From Scedosporium boydii (lineage: Eukaryota > Ascomycota > Sordariomycetes > Microascales > Microascaceae): DNA of 64,000 nt. This document shows positions 46,027-57,718 of the stretch, one piece after another. The notes beneath the pieces were generated by a model. That model ran no database searches and was not told the origin of the DNA. It saw nothing but the letters and a program-made list of their open reading frames with translations. The first letter of the stretch is position 1; the number at the start of each line of letters is the position of its first letter. Where the stretch lies: the NCBI GenBank assembly GCA_002221725.1, contig NJFT01000185.1, positions 17,096 through 81,095 on the forward strand. Reading direction: 5' to 3'. Both the position numbers and the translations under genes were made by a program.

Positions 46027-48399
46027 AGAGAGAGAGAGAAGGCTTTGTTGTGGAGTTGGAATGTTGGAATTTTCGTGGTTCAGCGACAGCTTTGTGGATC
46101 CTCATTCACGGTACTAGGCCGATATTTAAGCTCGAGATTGCTCAAGGTCCAGGGGTCATTGAATATTGGCTTTCCCAGGGAAAGAAGGGGAGGAAAACGT
46201 CGAACGGCAAGTGATACATGCTTCAATGTATTTTTGCTCCGCCATCTTGGGAGGAAATCCACGCGTCTATCCCCTTTTTGTACGGCTTCGTTTAAGCGAG
46301 CGATTCGGTCAACGGAGGGACGGCTCGAGCTGATGGAGCTTGCTCGATTTGGGCTGGTCCGGACGAGGATTAAAGCTTGCTGGAAGCCCAAGCGTTGATT
46401 TTTGCGCCCTCCTTCGCTTGCCTACCAAACCATACAAACCCAACAGTTCCCCTGCTAGATCGTCGCACAGACATCCCGTTCTCGCCTTCGTGCATCTTCC
46501 CCGCAATCCTATGCATATCTTTTCGCTTCTTGTGATTGATGGGAGCACGGCCCTCTAACCCGATTGAGAGGGAGATTGGCGATTTTCAACATGTCATGAA
46601 CTTGCTGGCAGCACACCCACTCGAGAAACCATGTCTTGCCATTCCCAACGCACAGGGAGGAGAGGTTCCTTTTTTGTAGTGCTGAGTATTCGAAGAAAAG
46701 AGACCAATATAAGCGAGAAGAAGGTTGGTAAAGTTACATGCGAGTGCAGAAGTCGACGCTTGAGATCGTACCTGCAGTAGATTTCCATATTCCATCTCAC
46801 AAATCTTTACTTTTTTGGCAGTTCTTCACGCCAAGCTGGATGAAAGGCGGGATAGCGGGTTCCTGATCTCAGTCTCCCAAGCCCAAAAGCAAGGTACCAA
46901 AAGGCATGGGCCGTGATTTGAGCGGGAGTACTACCGTGCCGTCTCTCGTCCCGTCGCGGCCAGCAAATATCTGGGGTAAACATATGAGTGAGTACCAAGT
47001 ACGAAGTACAATTTAGGGGTATTGATCGTCCTCCCTCTCTGGATGGAAACCCATGAACTAGGTTGAGCCACATGCTAAAGAGTTACACTACGAGGCTCAA
47101 CTGCTCGGCCGGTGGGTATTGCGTCGCGCCACCATGCCCTTGAGCTTTGCCTGGCGAGGATCGGCGATCGGTACCTGGATGTACGAATTCCTTAACAAGA
47201 GACCCATTATTTCTTCCTCTTCCGCTGGGCAAGGTGCTCGGACGTTTTGGAAATGAAAAACCGGGGTTGATCAATTGGTGTAAGTACCGAACTAAACCGC
47301 AAAAAAAAATTAGCGAGTTTGAGACTTTAAGGATCATCGGGCGAGAACACCCAAGCTCCATTTCGCGCAATTTGATGGACGAAGTACCGAGTTCAAGTTG
47401 ACGCACAGAAGACGGAACCGAACTTATACAGGGAACCTGGTCGATCACAGCTCGAGCCACTGATTCTCGCGGATGGCGGCGTTCTTGATATGGATAATTC
47501 TGTTCGTTGAAGTGAGAAATCGATGGACGTCATTTACGTAACAGTGGCATCATATCGATATTTCTGTGTCGTTCAGGCCATCCCGAGTGAATGGCTCGAG
47601 CAGTGTCCGGGCGGGAAGTTCAGGGTCGTTTACGAAGCGCTCTTGCGCCACCCGGGCACTAATCATTCCCAACCCTCGTGCATCCGATTTGCTGATGTAC
47701 ACTGTAGAATTCTTGGTAAAATGAAGGCAAGGTGGAGAAAGAAATGGAATAGCTTCAAGATTTGTGCACAGAACGAATAGAAAATTATTGATGGCACTAG
47801 TCCCAACCCCGACATGAGCATCCGAGCCTAGCGGTAGGAGCTTCGCTGCGGCGAGAGGTGTTACGTTTCGCCATTGTACTTTGACCATACTGGTGGGGGA
47901 CGGATAAATAAAGCAACTGCGGATACGATACTTTTTGCAAAAGTCTGATCGAAGAGTGCTTCGTTGAAGTCCGTCTCGACTACATCTGGGAATCGGTAAC
48001 GATCCTTACCAGTGCAGCTATTTAAACCAGACATTATGTAAAATTCATGCTACGTCGGTTTGAACACCAAGCAAGGAGGGGATTTAACTAAAAAAGAAGT
48101 GAATTCAGATGGAGTCTCCCAAGTGTTACAGCCCTGATTCTCCTTATATCATATAGTCTTCACCAGTCTGTCGCACTTTCGCTTTGGCCCAGATTCGCGC
48201 CGTATTATCAGAGTACTGTCGAGGGGAAACTAATAAGATCCCACTTCCGCACACTGACAAGTATAAATCAAGATACGGCGCCGAAAAAATCGTGTTAATG
48301 CATAGATGCCTTGGCTGTAATAGAGCACCATGTCAAGATCCCGGCACCGGAGCTACAGGGTCTGCCTAGGGCTAGGGTCGTAAGGTGTGTACGAAGTAT
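46027..48399. other. Gene-poor 2.4 kb
   Basis: Promoter of the receptor gene followed by DNA with no recognised gene. Open frames at 46080-46548 and 47083-47460 look non-coding by composition. Confidence 0.4.
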
Positions 48400-48530
48400 T
48401 ATGGAGAAAGCGAGGCAGTCGATCAGTCACTTAAGAGAGTTGGTAATATACTTAGCCACTAAAGAATCTTGGAGGGCAAACTAGATACAGAGGTAAAACT
48501 GTGATCTATCAATTGATGCGTTTCCCTTCC
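48400..48530. repeat. Diverged LTR fragment, related to the solo LTR at 60.9 kb
   Basis: Blocks shared in order with the solo LTR at 60923-61334: GAGGCAGTC and CAGT near 48411-48427, AAACTAGATACA near 48480, TCTAT, and GCGTTTCCCTTCCAA near 48518-48532 (the solo LTR has ACGTTTCCCTTCCAA near 61145). The ends and target duplication are not recognisable. A decayed copy of the same retrotransposon family is the simplest reading. Confidence 0.5.
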
Positions 48531-48779
48531 AACCCCGATATCACACCGATGCCTCTTAGGCTGCATCCTCGGAACGTGGCTAATTATGCTGGACCAGCCC
48601 TCTATTCTATTCCTCTCGCCAAATAATGTGAAGACAAGGTTTCTACGGTAAGGTATACTACGTAACGATTCGCTAAGGTGGTCTAGGAGGAAAGTGCTTG
48701 GTATAATAAATAGAGCCTCAAATACAGTGTCCCGCTAACTTTTATAGGTCCCAGCCATCCTACTAAAATCCAATACCCT
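48531..48779. other. 3' flank of the Zn2Cys6-ankyrin locus
   Basis: AT-rich flank with no recognised feature. Confidence 0.35.
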
Positions 48780-51070
48780 TTAACTACCCATGAAAGTCTC
48801 ATCACTCCCGGCCCCCAGATACCCAGGTGTTTCTCCGCCTTGTGCCCGTTCACTTGGTTCGCCCAAAGTGCCTAAAGTCGGAAAAACCTGATGAGGGGAA
48901 GGCAGTGGCCATTGAGATGCCGACTCTGTTCCCAGCATCGACAGAGTTGCGTGAGGTGTTTCGGTTGGAACGCCTGGTCCGGGGTCGCATGTGGCCAGCC
49001 AGCGAACTGGAACGTTAGCCAGCAGGTTTGCCTCCTCAGGTTCAGCCATCACCGGCCAAGAGTGGGAAGGGATCAATTGCAGCCCGGAGATCAGATTTGG
49101 ACCTTTCATTTTGAACTTCCGGAGAGCGGCATCACTGGTGGCTTCGGTGGCATCCCAATTTTCGTCGTTTCCTCTAACAAACTCCGTGAAGAATTCACCG
49201 GCGGATTTTCGTTCGCTTTCTGAGTACAGAGCGTAGGTCTCAGAGGATTTTTTCCTAAGGGCTCCATGAAGGGCATCCACAACCAACAAATCCTCCAAAG
49301 CTTCAGCCGACGGCGAGAGACTGCATAATACAGAGGCGTGCGCCCAAGTTTATCCTTCCTGTCAGGGTCGACAGGGTGAAGAGTGGGTTGACGTGACCTG
49401 ACTAAAAGCACTCGGATGACCTCCTCGTGTCCGTTCTCTGCCGCCCATGACAACGGCGTCCTGCCGGAGTTGTCTTGAGCATCTGGGTCCACTTCAGTGG
49501 TTTGGAGAAATACCTGCAAAACCTCGACGTGCCCTCTCTCCGCGGCAAGGGATAGTGGAGTTCGGCCAGACTTGCTATAGCAGTCGAAGGGACGAAAGTG
49601 GGCACCAAGCAGCCACGTAGCTGCTCTACTGCGATTTTGAATGGCCGAGAGATGCAAAAGACCCCATCCTTCATATTCTTTACAGGCGTCCCTCCTGTGG
49701 GTACACCAGAGATTATGCAACCTTGACGAGGCCTCCATCGCAAAATCGTCCCCCAATTCACACAGCGTTAAGACCAATGATAATGGCGTTAAAGAGGTCG
49801 AGTCAGCCGTGTGCAGAAGGCATTGTTGGTTCTCCGTTCCGCAAAACGACTCCAAGACCTTGCCACAGCGCCTGAGAAGGGCCCAGTGAAGTGGAATCCT
49901 GCCGATGGAATCGCTCAAGTGGAAGCTCGCACCAGCTTGGGTAAGAGAGCGAGCGGCGGAATCGAGACCCTTTGAACACGCTATATGCAGGGCTGTGCGT
50001 CCAAGGGCGTCTTGAGTGTTGACATCAATCTGCTTGTAAAGCCCTTGAAGTCGTTGATCATTCGACTGATTGAAGGCCCAGAGTGGAGAGTCCGAACTGG
50101 GCATTTAATCTAATATGACGTGGAGGAGTGGGCGGCCGAAGGCGTCGGCTGTGGATGATATACCGTCCGCAACTCCGTCCAAAAGAGTCTGCCAGCCTAT
50201 GCCGAAAGTTACAAGAGTTGGGAAGACGTTCTGCCCCGATGAAAATTCGGAAGGAAGTTGACACTTTCCACTAGCGGCGGCTGCTCTTGTTAGACTTTGA
50301 CAGTCATTGTAGTATTCGAATATATTCCGACGCAAGCTATCATCCGGCTTCTCCTCCTTGGACTTCTCATGCAGTCGGCGCAGTATGAATTTCCTCAGGG
50401 AGCAAGCAGCACCCAGGTTCCCAATTTGCCTTGCCGTCTCTACAAGGGACGGCAAAATAAGATCCATGTATGCGTCGTCCTTGTTCCCCGCTACAGGCAG
50501 GAGCAGTACTACCGTAGCGAGCAGCGATAGCGTGGCAAATTTGATAAAAGAAGACCTGGAGGTGAGAATTAGGTGGTGCGCCGCGCGGATGATGTTGTCT
50601 CTTTCACCGTATTGGGCACGACGCAGTTTGCCGAGGATCTGTTGACACTGGGCGCTGTAACCGTCACGAGGTGACAAGGCTACTTCATTTGTATTGATCA
50701 GATTCACTTGTCGCTCGGACCTTTTCGTGTCAGTAAGTTGCCGACCTTGGATACGCGTGAAAGGCGACTTACAATTCCATGAACTCTTGGAATTCCTCAT
50801 CCGTGATGCTGTCACCTGAGCGATGGAGAGAGACGACGTGTGGAAGGTGTCCACGAGCTCGCACATTTTCGGAGCAGGGAAAGCCTCTCTTCGCACATCG
50901 ATCACACTTCTCATCCGGCCAGACCCGGTTGACAGGAACACACTAGTAGATGGTTAGCGGGAAAGAATATAAGCGGGTTGTTAGAGACATGAGGTTGCTC
51001 CCACTTTCTGCTTGTCCTTCCGGCATTGAATACACTTGACGTAGTTCAGCTGGCGGCTCTCTGGCGACAT
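48780..51070 (-). pseudogene. Zn2Cys6-ankyrin protein gene with an in-frame stop and a frameshift
   Basis: Exon 1 (51070-51005) and exon 2 (50942-50773) join to a fungal binuclear cluster split by an intron: CIQCRKDKQKC, then CDRCAKRGFPC. Exon 3 starts at 50720. It carries helical sequence with one hydrophobic stretch (FATLSLLATVVLLLPVAG), then the first ankyrin-type segment DAFGRPLLHVILD and a TAA at 50107-50105. The same frame resumes at once with ankyrin repeats (DALGRTALHIACSKG, SGRTPLSLAAERGHVEVLQ, SGRTPLSWAAENGHEEVIR, LGRTPLYYAV). Near 49310-49330 the frame slips, apparently by loss of one CT unit in a CT run, and coding continues to 48780. The TAA is one C-to-T change from CAA. As it stands the gene would make a protein with the zinc cluster but few ankyrins. 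Confidence 0.7.
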
Positions 51071-51692
51071 CGCAAACCGTCACGAAGAAGACCATTTGAA
51101 ACGAAGTGATTAGGAGAAAGGATGATAGTTGCGCGTGCGTAATTGTCGGAGGGAACTTGATTACCATGCTCTTATGGAATCATGGACTGCAAAAACTACC
51201 ATGACCTATGCACCTATATATGGCCGAGGATCGAGTCGCCATTTCGAATTTCTCGACGTCGTGAGAAGGATTCTTTACACACTTCACATCGCAGTTCACC
51301 CCACGCTCGCTCCAACCCATCGCACTTTGATCGCATTCGGCTCGCACTTTCTTCGAAGCTTATTGGTCCTGGAGCTCCCGGCACCATTCATCCCACCCAA
51401 CCACTATCCAGCTTGGGAAATTGGGCCCCTTGACAGCGCAGCTTAACCATGGAGCTCGGGTTAAAATTGTATTTCCCCTCAGGCGAACCCATGGCAATGG
51501 CGTCAGGAGTCATGCAATGTGGTATCGCCTTGTTTTCCCTCCCTCGAATCATCGCACTGCATTATCGGGCCTGTATTACGAAGTATGCTCCGTGGAGTGT
51601 CGGGTGACGAGGACTGATCCAGCCCCTTGGAGGTCCCTTGGCCTTCTCCACACGGAGTCGCCAGTCCCCCCACATCAAACAATGAATAAGCC
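51071..51692. other. 5' flank of the Zn2Cys6-ankyrin locus
   Basis: Promoter and unassigned DNA. Open frames at 51129-51774 are not supported; the longest overlaps a foldback element. Confidence 0.4.
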
Positions 51693-51875
51693 ACTGATCG
51701 ACTTCGTCGAGGAGACCCACCTCACTTCTTCAATCTCGTCTCCAGGTTGGGGACAGAGGGTGTACTACTACTAGAAAAATCTTACGCTTTGTCCAAATCG
51801 GGGGACTAACCAGTTAGTCCCCCGATCTGAACAAGCGTGAGAGTGAAGTGGGTCTCCTCGACGAAGCTGATTAGT
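51693..51875. mobile_element. 183-bp foldback/MITE-like element
   Basis: Terminal inverted repeats of 34 bp, 51693-51726 and 51842-51875, match at 30 positions (core CTTCGTCGAGGAGACCCAC), and all four differences are transitions. Inside lies a second inverted repeat with perfect 14-bp arms (ATCGGGGGACTAAC at 51797-51810 and its complement at 51813-51826) and imperfect extensions to about 51781 and 51840. No coding sequence is present. The nested layout fits a non-autonomous DNA transposon. A clear target-site duplication was not found. Copy number elsewhere in the genome is unknown. Confidence 0.65.
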
Positions 51876-54353
51876 AACCTACGGGTATCTTGGGTGTATC
51901 TCTGCATTGGCCTCCTAATGTTGGATTTAGCCCACTACGCCAAAAATGAGCGACATGCCACTCTGTAGTGGATGTCCGAAATTGGAGCTGAATCTGTTGT
52001 TTCTTTAATCCAACACCTAATCCCGCCCATGTACCCCTTTGGCATCGACAGATGATCAATAAATACCCTTTGAAACTCTGAGTGCTATATACTTCGTCGG
52101 CGTCCATACAGGAAGAGGGTCTAGTAAAAATAGAATTCGGCAACCGCCGCTCAATCGCTGTGCGTTAGTAGACGATGAGGACTCATAAATCAACCACGTT
52201 TGGCTTTAATGACTATATCTATGAAAAATGCATAACAAAAACACTTGAAAGACCTCGAATCCGGTCTGCACTTGCCCGACTGCTCATCAGCCGCACACCA
52301 TAAGGGCGCTACCTTGAGGTAGCAGGGTCGCCATCTGATCTCGGTTTCTCATTCGAGGCCGCAACAGAACTACTCCGCTAACAAAAGAAGACCCGGTAAG
52401 ACGTGTGGCCCAACCCACACGGAAGGGGACAGTCTAAAAAATGGCCATCCCACGTAGAGTACACAGTACCGAATAGTAGGTCGTGTTTGTTATTTGATTT
52501 CCAAGTGATGTACTGGGCGGACGATTGGTTATTTTGCTTCTTGATGGTGAGTTTCCTGCCGCGTTTAGTGTCCTTGCGAACCATGCTAGACCCTTGCTTA
52601 GAGACTAGCAGGCCGATCAGTTCGATGAACGAACTTACATGTCATTTAAAGCTCTGTAGGGGTGCGATGTAAAATTGCGGACTTATGGACGGGGTGCAGG
52701 GTACGGGGAGTGGAATATTGGTTAAATATACGAAGCAGCACGTTTAAGGTGGTCTTGGGTGAGGCTTGATAATGCGATCTCCTGCCAGCAGCTTGAGAGG
52801 TGAAACACCTTTATCCTTCACAAATCGCACTGACCCCAGGTATGAGAGACAAATGCCGCCGTCCTCTGTTGGCGTTGGTGATCAGGCCGCGTGAGGGCTC
52901 GCTGTGGGCGAACAGGACGCGCCGCCCGGGTGGATGTTCTAGGCGGATGCGCTTGTCGGTGAGTGGCGTACTCAGAGTATCTCCTGCACGCGCGATAAAG
53001 GAAGTCGTAAAGGTGGCTATGCTATGTAGGTCTTTGGGGATTTGCGGTAGCGAATAGAGACGTATTAGAAGCGAACTAGATATTGAGAAGCTCCCTGTCT
53101 TCGGGGCCTTATGTTTGAGATTCTGGAGAGAAAGCCTAAGAGTGCGATTGCACCCGGTCTGTCCACTATTAAGTGCAAATGAATATTGGGGATTGAGATA
53201 AAGTGCCCTCGGGACTATGAAATTGAAGCGGAATGTGAAATTCACGCGCACAGTAGACCGTGTAGCCGGACCCTTCTACCGTAGCAGCTGCTCATCCTGT
53301 GAAGTCGATTTGTGAGTAAGATGAGGACTACTGCCGGAAAGAAAACTGCAAATTCTGATCCGGAGTGCCACTCGCAGTAAAAGGAATCGTTTGAATGTGG
53401 CATCTTGGCCGCAAGAGTAGAGCGGCTAAAAATATCTGCCTGTGAGGCACGAGGGATGCAAGCATATTGATTAATATTCAAGTTAGTACGAAAGGGCAGC
53501 ACTTGGAAAAAAAGAGTTGCTGGAGGTAGCGTTGATAAATATACTATATATACTCTGCGTTGTAACTCGCAGCCTGTACGGGGACAAATGTACAAGTACA
53601 AGCCGAATCCCGCATTATATTCCTATTGCGTCGGGCGCCCTCCTGCATCCATGTGCCGAAGATCAATTCTCTCAAAGCCTCGGCGCGGGACCAAGTTCCT
53701 GCGTCGAGTGATGAAGTTAGCGACATCGGACTAAACGTAAGCGGTAGCAAGAAAAGAAGAAGAAAAAAGATAATTCGTTGTCGGCATCCAGCGCCTCGAT
53801 GAACTCGCTCGACGGTCAGGTTGATGATTGATTCGTTTGCAACACGCTGGTTCAACTGTCCTAATGCAGGAACAATTCCATCTTCCATTTTAACCATAAT
53901 TGGAAGGACGGGTGATAACGACTGCACGTGGGTTGACGCCGCTTTCTTTATAGGTGTGCTTTTCGCAACCCTCCTGCCGGTCGATCCGGGGGACCAGGGT
54001 CCCAGTGCAACGTTGGGGTTTATATAGCATCCGCGTCCATTGACGGAACCAAACAGGATTGTGATTGACATCACCACGTGTTGTACCAGCTTACTCCCTT
54101 CGGTGAGCCAGTTAGGCATGAAAACACATCGCCGTATGCAAGTCATTCCTTGTGGTCGAATTCTAAGATTAATCATAGAACTTTTGTTCCGTGGCTGGTC
54201 CCACGAGAAGGCAAAGAGGATCGATCAATTCGATGTCGGATATTTAAAGGCAACAATGTCCCGACACCGCGATTATGGGGGTCATCCTAGGCAGCTCTCA
54301 GCGCGGTCAGACGATTTTACAATCCAACTTTGTCGAAATCAACTTTGCCGAAA
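51876..54353. other. Gene-poor 2.5 kb
   Basis: Frames at 52811-53251 and 53544-54176 (both minus) are long for non-coding DNA but resemble no family, have no clear start context and look like chance openings. The promoter of the RNase T2 gene is presumed within the last 300 bp. Confidence 0.4.
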
Positions 54354-55650
54354 ATGCAGTTGCGACACCTTATCATCGGAGCAGCCTTGGCTGTTGGCCC
54401 TTCTCTGGCCGCCAAGTTGAAGTCCAGGTCCGTCTCTTGCCCCGCAGACGCTCCCCTTAGCTGCCAGAACACCACCGCCTACGACAATACCTGCTGCTTC
54501 AATTATCCCGGTGGTCAGATCCTCTTGACCCAGTTCTGGGACACCAACCCTCCCACGGGACCCGAGGACTCTTGGACGGTTCACGGACTTTGGTATGACT
54601 CTTTTTTTCTTCACCGGTCACAAGACTTTGATTGTGATGTGGCACCATTGACTCGAGAATAGGCCTGACAACTGCGATGGAACTTGGGAGCAGTACTGCG
54701 ATCAGAACAGGCAGTACAGGAACCTTACTGCCATGCTAAACGCCAGCGCACCCTGCACTCTCAGCTACATGCAAACCTACTGGAAGGATTACCAGGGAGA
54801 CGACGAGAGCTTCTGGGAGCACGAGTTCGACAAGCACGGTACTTGCATGAGCACGCTCGACCCGTCCTGCTATCCCAACTACCAGCCGGGCCAAGAAGCC
54901 GTCGACTACTTCAAGCGAGCTGTGAAGCTGTTCCAGACCCTTCCCTCGTACGATTGGCTCGCCCAGGCTGGCATTGTGCCCTCTGACACGAAGACGTACA
55001 CCCTTGCCGAGATCCAGGCGGCGCTCACTGCTCACCATGGGCATAATGTCGTCATCAACTGCAGTAGCGGCAAGCTTAATGAGCTTTGGTATCACTTCAA
55101 TGTTCGGGGCTCCATTCAATCCGGTGAATATGTCCCCGTGGACACTGTTGGCTCGCCCTCGACCTGCCCCAAGACGGGAATCAAGTACCTCCCCAAGAAG
55201 ATCTCCACTTCTCCCGGTACTTCTACGACTACGAGCAAGACGTCCACGGCTCCCGCACCCACCGGAACCGGCTCCTCCGGCACACTCTCCGGCAAGGGCT
55301 ACTTCTACGTCAGAACCGCGAGCTCGTCCAGCGACGGCTTCCTCATCAGCGGCGGCAAGTGGTACAGGAATGGCGGCACCCCGGCCACGTACACCGCCAC
55401 GCCCAACGCCGACGGTTCTAGCTTTACCCTCACCACTAGCAAGGGTAAATGCGCGATCCAAAGCGATTCGTCGTTGACCTGCGCTTCAACCGTTTCCAGT
55501 GCCTCTTCTTTCGGTTATGATGGCACCTATCTGACCTACGGGGGTTCGTCCGCTTTCTACGCGACTGAAACTCCGAGCGGCACCGCCCAAGGCACGGTTT
55601 ACACCACTCCCAAGGACGTTTCTTTCCAGGCTTACTGGTCCGCTCTATAG
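54354..55650 (+). CDS. Secreted ribonuclease T2 with C-terminal extension, 2 exons
   Basis: Cleaves single-stranded RNA through 2',3'-cyclic phosphates. Exons 54354-54592 and 54663-55650 give 408 residues. Signal peptide QLRHLIIGAALAVGPSLAA; active-site segment 1 WTVHGLWPDNC with His77, split by the intron inside the Trp codon; segment 2 FWEHEFDKHGTC at 130-141 with Glu134, Lys137 and His138. Many cysteines support disulfides. A Ser/Thr/Pro linker (from about residue 280) leads to a C-terminal beta-rich domain of the kind seen in fungal T2 enzymes of the RNY1 type. Start Met 54354 is preferred over the in-frame codon at 54330 because it begins the signal peptide. Roles include phosphate or nucleotide scavenging and, in some fungi, host interaction. 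Confidence 0.93.
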
Positions 55651-56413
55651 GGGTTGAGTATAATAAGCTGAGCCGTAAGCAAATGGTGAGACCAAGGGGT
55701 AGGGTTAGCACCAATTAACTCGCTTTTTCTTCTGATCCATACCATTATCGTTAATAATATTGCTGTTTCTACAATTCATATTTTCTCCCAAATAGACCTC
55801 TTCTTAATGGTGTCAGAATCGTTCAACTTTGGCCTTTCGAGGACACAGATTTAGAACAAATTTCAGACCTGTCAACTCCGGCCGCCAAGAAAAGCCATAA
55901 AATCGTAGCTCAACTTTCTCGGAACAGGAGCTGCATCTATAATTGCCCGTCGCGTGTGCCGATTGGAAAAACCCAATACCAACCTGATCCTAAGCAACTG
56001 CTGTCAGACAATGTCAGCGCCGAATACGCAGCTTCATTCAGCTGGGTAGGGTAAGGAATGGGTCGATTTCTGCTGACAATACGACGTGAGAAATGAGGAT
56101 TGCCCTGGTTTAAAGGTGGAGACGGGAAAGAGGCCGTAATCTCCGCTCTCCCCACATCCAAACCCCTTTTGGCCAGTCTCCGATTCTCAGGAAAGGCTCC
56201 AGCCACAGCGAGACAGTCGACCAAGGTCCAGGCCTGAAGACGCGGGAAGTTCTGGTATGGAGCACAGCCACTGTTTTCCCCATAATTATAGGATGAGGAT
56301 CTCTCCGCCACTTCGTATTTGACGTGGCGAGAGCCGAACTTCTTGATATCGCTTTTCGTCTTCCCTCTTACAACCTATCAACCTCGAGATAATTTATAAT
56401 AATTAACAACACG
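55651..56413. other. Spacer upstream of the cell-wall protein gene
   Basis: Terminal flank of the RNase T2 gene and promoter of the GPI-type gene. A sequence TAATTTATAATAATT occurs just before the ATG at 56414. Confidence 0.45.
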
Positions 56414-57332
56414 ATGCTCGCGTATGCTTCGACTGCTGCCCTTGCGGCCATAATGGCCATGCTTGTCCCCCAAGCAGCTGCGGAGCAGACAACCATGGTA
56501 ATTGACGCGACATCCACAACTTCCAGGGGCGCTTGACGACCTCTTCCAGCTTCGCGCGCTAACGTTTGTCGCAGCAAGTATGGATTCCCATGGTACCCCC
56601 GGATAGCCCGGACTTTTACAACGAGGTGGAAGGCGTCGTCGAGACTGTCGTGAGTAATTGCTCCTTACCGAACCCCCCGGCTCTACAGCGTATCTTGCTC
56701 ACCGGAGATTGCATAGTCAAACGGCCTCACGGTCCTTGGCGTACGGTACAAGGCGAGCGCTGCGCCGACGGACTATTACCCTACCGAGACCATTACCGTC
56801 GGCCAGAGTAGTAAGAAGATCTCCATACTCCTCCTCAATCAAAAACGAACGAATTAGCAATCCTAACTATCGCCCGTAGCTTTCCGATACTCAGTGAGCG
56901 AAGACACGAAGAACTATATCTCGTAGGCCCCCTATCTGCCACGCGATAGACGTTTATCTGCTAACAAGACCCTCCAGGGCTTCCATTGTTGACTGCACCA
57001 TGACCGGCTGCCCCACGGCTACGACGGCGACGTGCGTCATTATTGAAAGCGAGTCAGGGGAAGGCCTCTCGACGGCGACTCAAACGCTCAATGGGACCGA
57101 CATATCCTTTGGCCCTCTTTCTCTCGCCACGCCTCTGCCCGACAGCACCACTCCCGAGTGCGGCGCCGAAAATGCTGACAAGACCAAGACCCCGAGTAAT
57201 ACTGGGACGGGCACTGGCGCAGGCGCGACCGGGACTGGTGGGGCGGGCTCTGATAGTGCGGGATCGAAGGTTGTTGGTTCATGGGGAGCGATCGCTGCGG
57301 TTGTCGCGCTAGCCTTTACTGCTACGATTTAA
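56414..57332 (+). CDS. GPI-anchored cell-wall protein, 5 exons
   Basis: A multi-intron gene rebuilt from splice signals: exons 56414-56497, 56575-56649, 56717-56810, 56880-56922 and 56978-57332; 216 residues with no stop. The signal peptide LAYASTAALAAIMAMLVPQA is followed by VWIPMVPPDSPDFYNEVEG, then SNGLTVLGVRYKASAAPTDY, the pattern of small secreted fungal wall proteins that start with a short beta strand and carry paired cysteines. The last exon has CTMTGCPTATTATC, a Thr/Gly-rich stalk (TGTGTGAGATGTGG), and a hydrophobic tail (SWGAIAAVVALAFTATI) typical of a GPI signal. Five exons in under 1 kb are characteristic of this class. Molecular role unknown. Confidence 0.75.
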
Positions 57333-57718
57333 AGCTTAAGGTTCTGGTGAAAATCACGAGTCTTGACTCCCGGTGCACTGTCTAATGATGTGGATGAAGC
57401 TCAACTCCTTCTGTTTTACAGACTCTTCGAGTGAATTATGTAGTACATAGAAGTTAGAAAATCTTATATCAAGATACCCCCTATTCTTTAGATAGTTTAG
57501 ATGGCGCGGGCTCTTCGTCAGGATTTCAACCGGATATAAGGACATGTGATTTCGGCGCTTGGCTGCAGCATGAATGAATTCCATGGGTGCTTGAATAAGG
57601 GTTCGTCTTCATCATGATTTCCAATCCCGCGATATTCTAACACATTCAAATCTATCCCATTTGCCATCATTTCCCAGGTACGACCCTCTTCTAAGTTCCA
57701 GTCACTCTCCGCCACGCC
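57333..57718. other. Spacer
   Basis: Between the GPI-type gene and the kinase relic, both plus strand. Nothing recognised. Confidence 0.45.

Noticed and set aside
52811..53251. 146-codon minus frame with a protein-like segment (RIRLEHPPGRRVLFAH)
   Set aside because: No recognisable domain and no intact neighbour exons. Kept as unassigned.
53544..54176. 210-codon minus frame
   Set aside because: Longest unexplained frame, but its composition (a run of Phe/Leu from a poly-pyrimidine tract) and lack of any motif argue against a gene.
54736..55461. 241-codon minus frame opposite the RNase T2 gene
   Set aside because: Complementary-strand shadow of GC-rich coding sequence; Arg/Gly/Ala-rich with no motif.
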